From positions 1 to 16,717 of the forward strand of contig CAMZFU010000022.1 of the NCBI GenBank assembly GCA_947306185.1: 16,717 bases of DNA, in the 5' to 3' direction. How positions within the stretch are numbered: position 1 is the stretch's first letter; every line of letters starts with the position of its first letter. Shown here one piece after another: positions 13,451 through 16,717 of the stretch. The position numbers and the translations under genes are program-made. The notes below the pieces were generated by a model that was not told the DNA's origin, ran no database searches, and saw only the letters and a list, made by a program, of their open reading frames with translations. The stretch is from an uncultured Pseudomonadota bacterium. Its GTDB lineage: Bacteria; Pseudomonadota; Alphaproteobacteria; Rs-D84.

Positions 13451-14560
13451 CTATATAGAATACTTTTCGAACACACGATTTAACTGATTATGCACCTGTA
13501 TAATGGTTGCACATTTTGCCATGTGTTTGACCGATGTCGCACCGATATAGGTACAACACGACGCAATTCCGCCATTTATGTCTTGCAAGATTTTATCCAA
13601 CGAACCCGTATATGGAATCAGTAATTCGCGACCTTCGGATGTTTTATAATTGCTCATTCCGCCCGCGAATTTATTATTCGCGTATTCAGAAGACATACCA
13701 TAATATGCCTTGAATTGTTTGTTTTTTACAACCCCCGCCCCATCAATAATTTCATTGGTTTCATAATGCTTTTCAATTATATCGCCTTCGGCTTCGTCGG
13801 TACCGGCAAACATTCCACCCGCCATAACAAAATCTGCATTAAGACATAATGCTTTGCATATATCACCAATATCGACAATGCCGCCATCGGCGCAGATATG
13901 TCCGTTTACCGAATGTGCAATATCTGCACATTCCAAAATCAATGACACCATCGGCGTTCCGCATCCCGTCTGTTTCCGCGTAAGGCACGCAGAACCAGAC
14001 CCGATACCACATTTTATAATATCGGCATAATCAAGCAGTTTAAGACATATATCACCACTGGCAATATTACCTGCCATAATCACACTATCTGGGAACTCGG
14101 TACGAACACGCTCCAAAACATCCAATGCCTTTTGAATATAGAAATTAGGCGCATCGATACATATATTACGCGCACCGGTCCATTTGTATTTAGATTCTAA
14201 TTCTTTTAGTTTCTGTATTTCAGCATCGGCGTTTTTTACCCCAATACTGATAAAAAGATTATCAACTGAAACGCTTTCTTTACGGCACGCTTCTAAAAAC
14301 GTCCCTATTTCATCAATACTGTAATGTTTATGGATTGTCGCAAACATTCCACGTGCCAATAATTTTTTTGCCACGACAAAATTGCCAACCGTCGCCATAT
14401 TCGCATTAAACACCCCCAGCCCCGTCCGCGTTTGCCCATGTTTGAATTTAAACACGCGTTGCAGGTTTACATCCTTGCGTGAATTCAGGTTAATGCCCAT
14501 TTTTGGTCTTATTAAAATATCAGAATAATCAAGGTATGTTTCGGATAATATCTGTGTCAT
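13451..14560 (-). CDS. guaC: GMP reductase (IMPDH/GMPR family)
   Basis: A 369-residue TIM-barrel enzyme that converts GMP to IMP and ammonia with NADPH in purine salvage. LDYSDILIRPK (10-20) is the family opening, NANMATVGNF (52-61) matches the GMPR NMDTVGTF strand, and IHKHY follows. The catalytic loop CGIGSGSACLTRKQTGCG (184-201) includes the cysteine C192 and T194, equivalent to Cys186 and Thr188 of E. coli GuaC. HICADGG and FVMAGGMFAGTDE form the phosphate site. There is no CBS domain, and the length (E. coli 347 aa) fits GuaC rather than IMP dehydrogenase. The start at 14560 is supported by AAAGGGGG; the longer ATG at 14593 lies upstream of the transcription start. The RBS can pair with a sequence just after the aspartate kinase stop. 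Confidence 0.93.
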   Translation of the reverse strand: MTQILSETYLDYSDILIRPKMGINLNSRKDVNLQRVFKFKHGQTRTGLGVFNANMATVGNFVVAKKLLARGMFATIHKHYSIDEIGTFLEACRKESVSVDNLFISIGVKNADAEIQKLKELESKYKWTGARNICIDAPNFYIQKALDVLERVRTEFPDSVIMAGNIASGDICLKLLDYADIIKCGIGSGSACLTRKQTGCGTPMVSLILECADIAHSVNGHICADGGIVDIGDICKALCLNADFVMAGGMFAGTDEAEGDIIEKHYETNEIIDGAGVVKNKQFKAYYGMSSEYANNKFAGGMSNYKTSEGRELLIPYTGSLDKILQDINGGIASCCTYIGATSVKHMAKCATIIQVHNQLNRVFEKYSI

Positions 14561-14621
14561 ATAATCCCCCTTTGCCAAGGCAATTATAGACAACGAATGA
14601 CACCTGTTTCAAGGGGATTAT
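14561..14621 (-). promoter_or_regulatory. Inverted repeat that can hide the guaC ribosome binding site in read-through RNA
   Basis: ATAATCCCC (14561-14569) and GGGGATTAT (14613-14621) are perfect 9-bp arms that extend by a few bulged pairs (CTTTG/CAAG). In minus-strand RNA entering from the aspartate kinase gene, the upstream arm pairs with the guaC Shine-Dalgarno. The guaC promoter lies between the arms, so transcripts from it lack the upstream arm and keep the site open. Confidence 0.5.
14583..14612 (-). promoter_or_regulatory. Promoter of guaC
   Basis: Minus strand: -35 TTGAAA (14607-14612), an 18-bp spacer, consensus -10 TATAAT (14583-14588). The leader is about 16 nt and contains AAAGGGGG. 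Confidence 0.65.
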
Positions 14622-15380
14622 TTAATGAAATTTACCGTGGACACGTGCCTTTATTACGGTTCCCAAAAGCGGGTCATTCATTCCAGACACGAACAAAATC
14701 TTGCCGAATTTTTTGGCATATTCAATACTACGTTTATGTAAAACCTGACCCTTGCCACGTTTGCTACGCACATTATTCAACATTTTTGAATATGATAATT
14801 CACTAAACAGGCGGGCATCAGGATTCTCGTTTGGGTTTTTATCATAGATTCCGCCCCCGTCTTTAAAGAACCAACAAAAATCTGCCACCATAACCGTTGC
14901 AACCCAAACCGCCGAAATATCAGAACCTTCGCGCCCCAATGTGGTATAATTTTCAGATTTATCTATACCCTGGAACCCGGCCACAATAGGAATGCCCTTT
15001 AATGGATTCACATGTGTCATTTCCATACGTTGAATTGTTGCATTACCGAACTTATCATCTGTTAAAATTCCAAATTGCTGGGCATTATAACTGTACGCAG
15101 GTACATCAATATCATTTAGGCACATCGACAACAATGTCGCAGATTGCATTTCACCCGTGGCCAATAGAGCATCCAATTCACGCTTATTTGGTTTTGCCGC
15201 AACTTTGTGCGCCATTTCTTCCAAATAATTAGTTGTTTTACCCATGGCCGACACAACAATAGCCTTGATTTCATAATGTTCCGACAAAGTTTTTACAAGA
15301 TTTGCAACGCGGTGTACCGCATTTTCATCGGAAAGCACCGAACCACCAAATTTCAGAACCACAGATTTATACTCAATCAT
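14622..15380 (-). CDS. lysC: Aspartate kinase, catalytic domain only (no ACT domains)
   Basis: A 252-residue amino-acid-kinase-fold protein. VLKFGGSVL (8-16) is the ATP/aspartate N-terminal motif, ATGEMQSATLLS (74-85) the substrate motif, and VAGFQG followed by TTLGREGSD (146-154) the aspartokinase signature (usually GRGGSD). The segment KDGGGIYDKNPNENPDA and GQVLHKRSIEYAKKFG complete the domain. It would phosphorylate aspartate at the head of the DAP, lysine, threonine and methionine pathway. Typical aspartokinases are 400 aa or more, with two C-terminal ACT domains for feedback inhibition. This one ends cleanly after the kinase domain at a normal stop, with no ACT-coding remnant downstream. 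A related amino-acid kinase with another substrate is possible. The ribosome binding site is weak (GGA). Gene symbol by function. Confidence 0.82.
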   Translation of the reverse strand: MIEYKSVVLKFGGSVLSDENAVHRVANLVKTLSEHYEIKAIVVSAMGKTTNYLEEMAHKVAAKPNKRELDALLATGEMQSATLLSMCLNDIDVPAYSYNAQQFGILTDDKFGNATIQRMEMTHVNPLKGIPIVAGFQGIDKSENYTTLGREGSDISAVWVATVMVADFCWFFKDGGGIYDKNPNENPDARLFSELSYSKMLNNVRSKRGKGQVLHKRSIEYAKKFGKILFVSGMNDPLLGTVIKARVHGKFH

Positions 15381-15404
15381 ATCTTATATCCATAAATATA
15401 TTAT

Positions 15405-15443
15405 CTATTGGCGCAATTATAGCCAATAGCAGTCGCTTTTCAA
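15405..15443 (-). promoter_or_regulatory. Aspartate kinase promoter with a palindromic operator-like site
   Basis: Minus strand: -35 TTGAAA (15438-15443), a 16-bp spacer, consensus -10 TATAAT (15416-15421). The perfect inverted repeat CTATTGGC (15405-15412) / GCCAATAG (15422-15429) has a 9-bp spacer that contains the whole -10 box. Half of the palindrome is upstream of the transcription start, so it is more likely a DNA site for a dimeric regulator than an RNA hairpin. Confidence 0.65.
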
Positions 15444-15490
15444 GAAATTATGAACCAAACAAAGCATATTGACATACCCATAAAAATAAT

Positions 15491-15518
15491 TTGACAATAT
15501 AATATTTTGTGTTATATT
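15491..15518 (+). promoter_or_regulatory. Promoter of the second glycosyltransferase
   Basis: Perfect -35 TTGACA (15491-15496), a 16-bp spacer, -10 TATATT (15513-15518). The spacer shares ATATTTTGT in the same register with the promoter of the paralogue at 12329-12356. Confidence 0.6.
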
Positions 15519-15535
15519 TTTGCAAAGGTGTTAGT

Positions 15536-16600
15536 ATGGAAAATACAGAACTATCTATTATTATTCCCGCATATAATGCACAAAGTTATATTAGGCGTTG
15601 TGTGGACAGTATTATGCGGCAACAAGGTGCAGACCGGTACGAAATTATTATCGTTGACGATGGTTCAACCGATAAAACACCGAAAGTTTTAGATTCTATC
15701 GCAAATAAATATAAAAATATTCATGTTATATATCAGAAACATGCCGGCGTTTCTGTCGCACGTAATAAAGGCATTGAAGAATCAAACGGAAAATATGTGA
15801 CCTTTGTCGATGCAGATGATATGGTGGGATTAAACTTATCTGCATTTAATGAATATTTTAGTAAAAATTCGGGTTTAAAAATTGGGGAATTGGATACTTT
15901 CACTACCCCAATACTAGATTCCATAAAGCCATTTGATAAACAAACAGATTTTGACGATATGTATTTTGTTAATATGCTAAGCGTTGCACGTCAAGAAGAT
16001 GCAGATGTTGTTTTGGGCGGTCACATTGCCATACATTATGACACACGGTGGATAACCAGACGCACTTACGATTCTGTAAGCGTTCGTGGTCCAAATGACA
16101 AATACGAATTGTTGATTGAAACGCAAACACGCGAAAACGCAAACTTTGCCTTATATTCTCGCGAATTGCTAGATTCGTGCAAGATGCTGGATTCACGCAA
16201 GTTGCGTTTCATGGCAAATATGGATTTAGATGAAGATATATTGTTCTGTATGCTGGCGGTATTGTACGCACAAAGGGTCGCAACCGCACCCGATGTAACG
16301 TATTTTTATAATCGTCATGGTGGAACATTGTCCAATATATCTAATGACTATGTTTGGCAAACTAAATATAAACTTGCACAACGTAAAAAGTTTTCTGTCT
16401 TGTTAAACGAAATTGCAAAGATGCCACAATATATGATTAAGAATGTTTTTGGATATTGGACTCCATTTTATATCGATGCAGCTGATATCAGGGGTATAAA
16501 GCAAAATTGTCACACTTGCCCCAATGCAGATTGTACCAATTGTTCCGTGGTGAATCCTGTTTTGGCGCGCTGCAGACAGGACATAGAAAAATACTTTTAA
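15536..16600 (+). CDS. GT2-family glycosyltransferase with a Cys4 C-terminal motif (copy 2)
   Basis: A 354-residue paralogue of the protein at 12364, alignable along its whole length. SIIIPAYN (7-14), IVDDGSTDKTP (39-49), GVSVARNKGI (71-80) and FVDADD (90-95, DxD) occupy identical residue numbers. DDMYFVNML, DADVVLGG, NANFALYSREL, FCMLAVLYAQRVAT and YFYNRHGGTLSNI repeat the middle part. The C-terminus has C-x2-C-x4-C-x2-C (CHTCPNADCTNC). It should transfer a sugar from a nucleotide donor in the cytoplasm; the substrate is unknown. The ATG at 15536 has AAAGGTG 5 nt upstream, unlike the leaderless copy 1. A strong terminator follows directly. Confidence 0.9.
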   Translation: MENTELSIIIPAYNAQSYIRRCVDSIMRQQGADRYEIIIVDDGSTDKTPKVLDSIANKYKNIHVIYQKHAGVSVARNKGIEESNGKYVTFVDADDMVGLNLSAFNEYFSKNSGLKIGELDTFTTPILDSIKPFDKQTDFDDMYFVNMLSVARQEDADVVLGGHIAIHYDTRWITRRTYDSVSVRGPNDKYELLIETQTRENANFALYSRELLDSCKMLDSRKLRFMANMDLDEDILFCMLAVLYAQRVATAPDVTYFYNRHGGTLSNISNDYVWQTKYKLAQRKKFSVLLNEIAKMPQYMIKNVFGYWTPFYIDAADIRGIKQNCHTCPNADCTNCSVVNPVLARCRQDIEKYF

Positions 16601-16603
16601 AGC

Positions 16604-16629
16604 AAAAACCACCCAAATGGGTGGTTTTT
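16604..16629. terminator. Bidirectional terminator between glycosyltransferase 2 and tRNA-Gly
   Basis: AAAAACCACCC (16604-16614) pairs with GGGTGGTTTTT (16619-16629) around an AAAT loop. T5 on the plus strand and the complementary A5 on the other side allow it to end both the glycosyltransferase and the tRNA transcripts. Confidence 0.85.
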
Positions 16630-16635
16630 AAATCC

Positions 16636-16712
16636 TGGTGCGAGCAAAGGGGCTCGAACCCTCGACCTCAACCTTGGCAAGGTTGCGCTCTAGCCAACTG
16701 AGCTACGCTCGC
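16636..16712 (-). tRNA. tRNA-Gly (anticodon GCC)
   Basis: A complete 77-nt cloverleaf on the minus strand. The acceptor stem is GCGAGCG/TGCTCGC (last pair G-U), the D arm GCTC/GAGC has G18G19, and the anticodon stem is CAACC/GGTTG with loop TTGCCAA, giving anticodon GCC. The variable loop has 5 nt, and the T arm GAGGG/CCCTT has loop TTCGAGC. CCA is encoded (16638-16636). G1-C72 and C2-G71 agree with bacterial tRNA-Gly identity, but the discriminator at position 73 is A where bacterial tRNA-Gly normally has U. Its promoter is outside the window. Confidence 0.95.
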
Positions 16713-16717
16713 ATTGC

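Overview
The window is a densely coded bacterial chromosome segment of moderate-to-low GC, with intergenic gaps usually below 200 bp. It carries housekeeping and accessory genes on both strands, and I see no phage, transposon or CRISPR signature. RNase J, a LemA protein, an MsbA-type exporter and a BspA-like leucine-rich-repeat protein fit a small-genome, host- or gut-associated Proteobacterium, perhaps an alphaproteobacterium. That placement is inference only, and the class II lysyl-tRNA synthetase does not especially favour it. Nearly every transcription unit has a recognisable sigma70-type promoter with 16-18 bp spacing.

Layout. 1-130: tail of an upstream unit and a strong terminator. 131-2493 (minus): a hypothetical protein and an MsbA-like ABC exporter. 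2547-4558 (plus): RNase J behind a leader that folds into one long hairpin. 4571-5124 (plus): a small membrane protein with a Cys/His cluster and an EF-hand. 5145-5988 (minus): lemA and a small membrane protein. 6096-6440 (minus): a cold-shock-domain protein with a charged tail. 6576-9629 (minus): lysS followed by a protein that weakly resembles RelA/SpoT, preceded by a leader that looks like a ribosome-mediated attenuator. 9660-10274 (plus): a HAD-type nucleotidase-like protein. 10276-12318 (minus): a cytosolic protein with 13 uninterrupted 22-residue LRRs. 12329-13446 and 15491-16600 (plus): two paralogous GT2 glycosyltransferases with Cys4 tails, flanking guaC (GMP reductase) and an ACT-less aspartate kinase on the minus strand. 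16636-16712 (minus): tRNA-Gly(GCC) with an unusual A73.

The strongest candidate for something undescribed is the lysS leader (9481-9594, minus). A promoter is followed by a 10-codon ORF with tandem Lys codons, five alternating copies of GGTGC/GCACC that can pair in mutually exclusive ways, and a terminator with a U7 tract just before the lysS ribosome binding site. This matches a trp/pheST-like attenuator, apparently tuned to lysyl-tRNA charging. The next gene in the operon is a divergent alarmone-synthetase-like protein, so the unit may link lysine-tRNA charging to a stress output; that link is inference. Other regulatory architecture includes the RNase J leader hairpin, a palindrome across the -10 box of the aspartate kinase promoter, a helix that would hide the guaC Shine-Dalgarno only in read-through RNA, and three promoters placed so close to their start codons that the mRNAs should be leaderless or nearly so.
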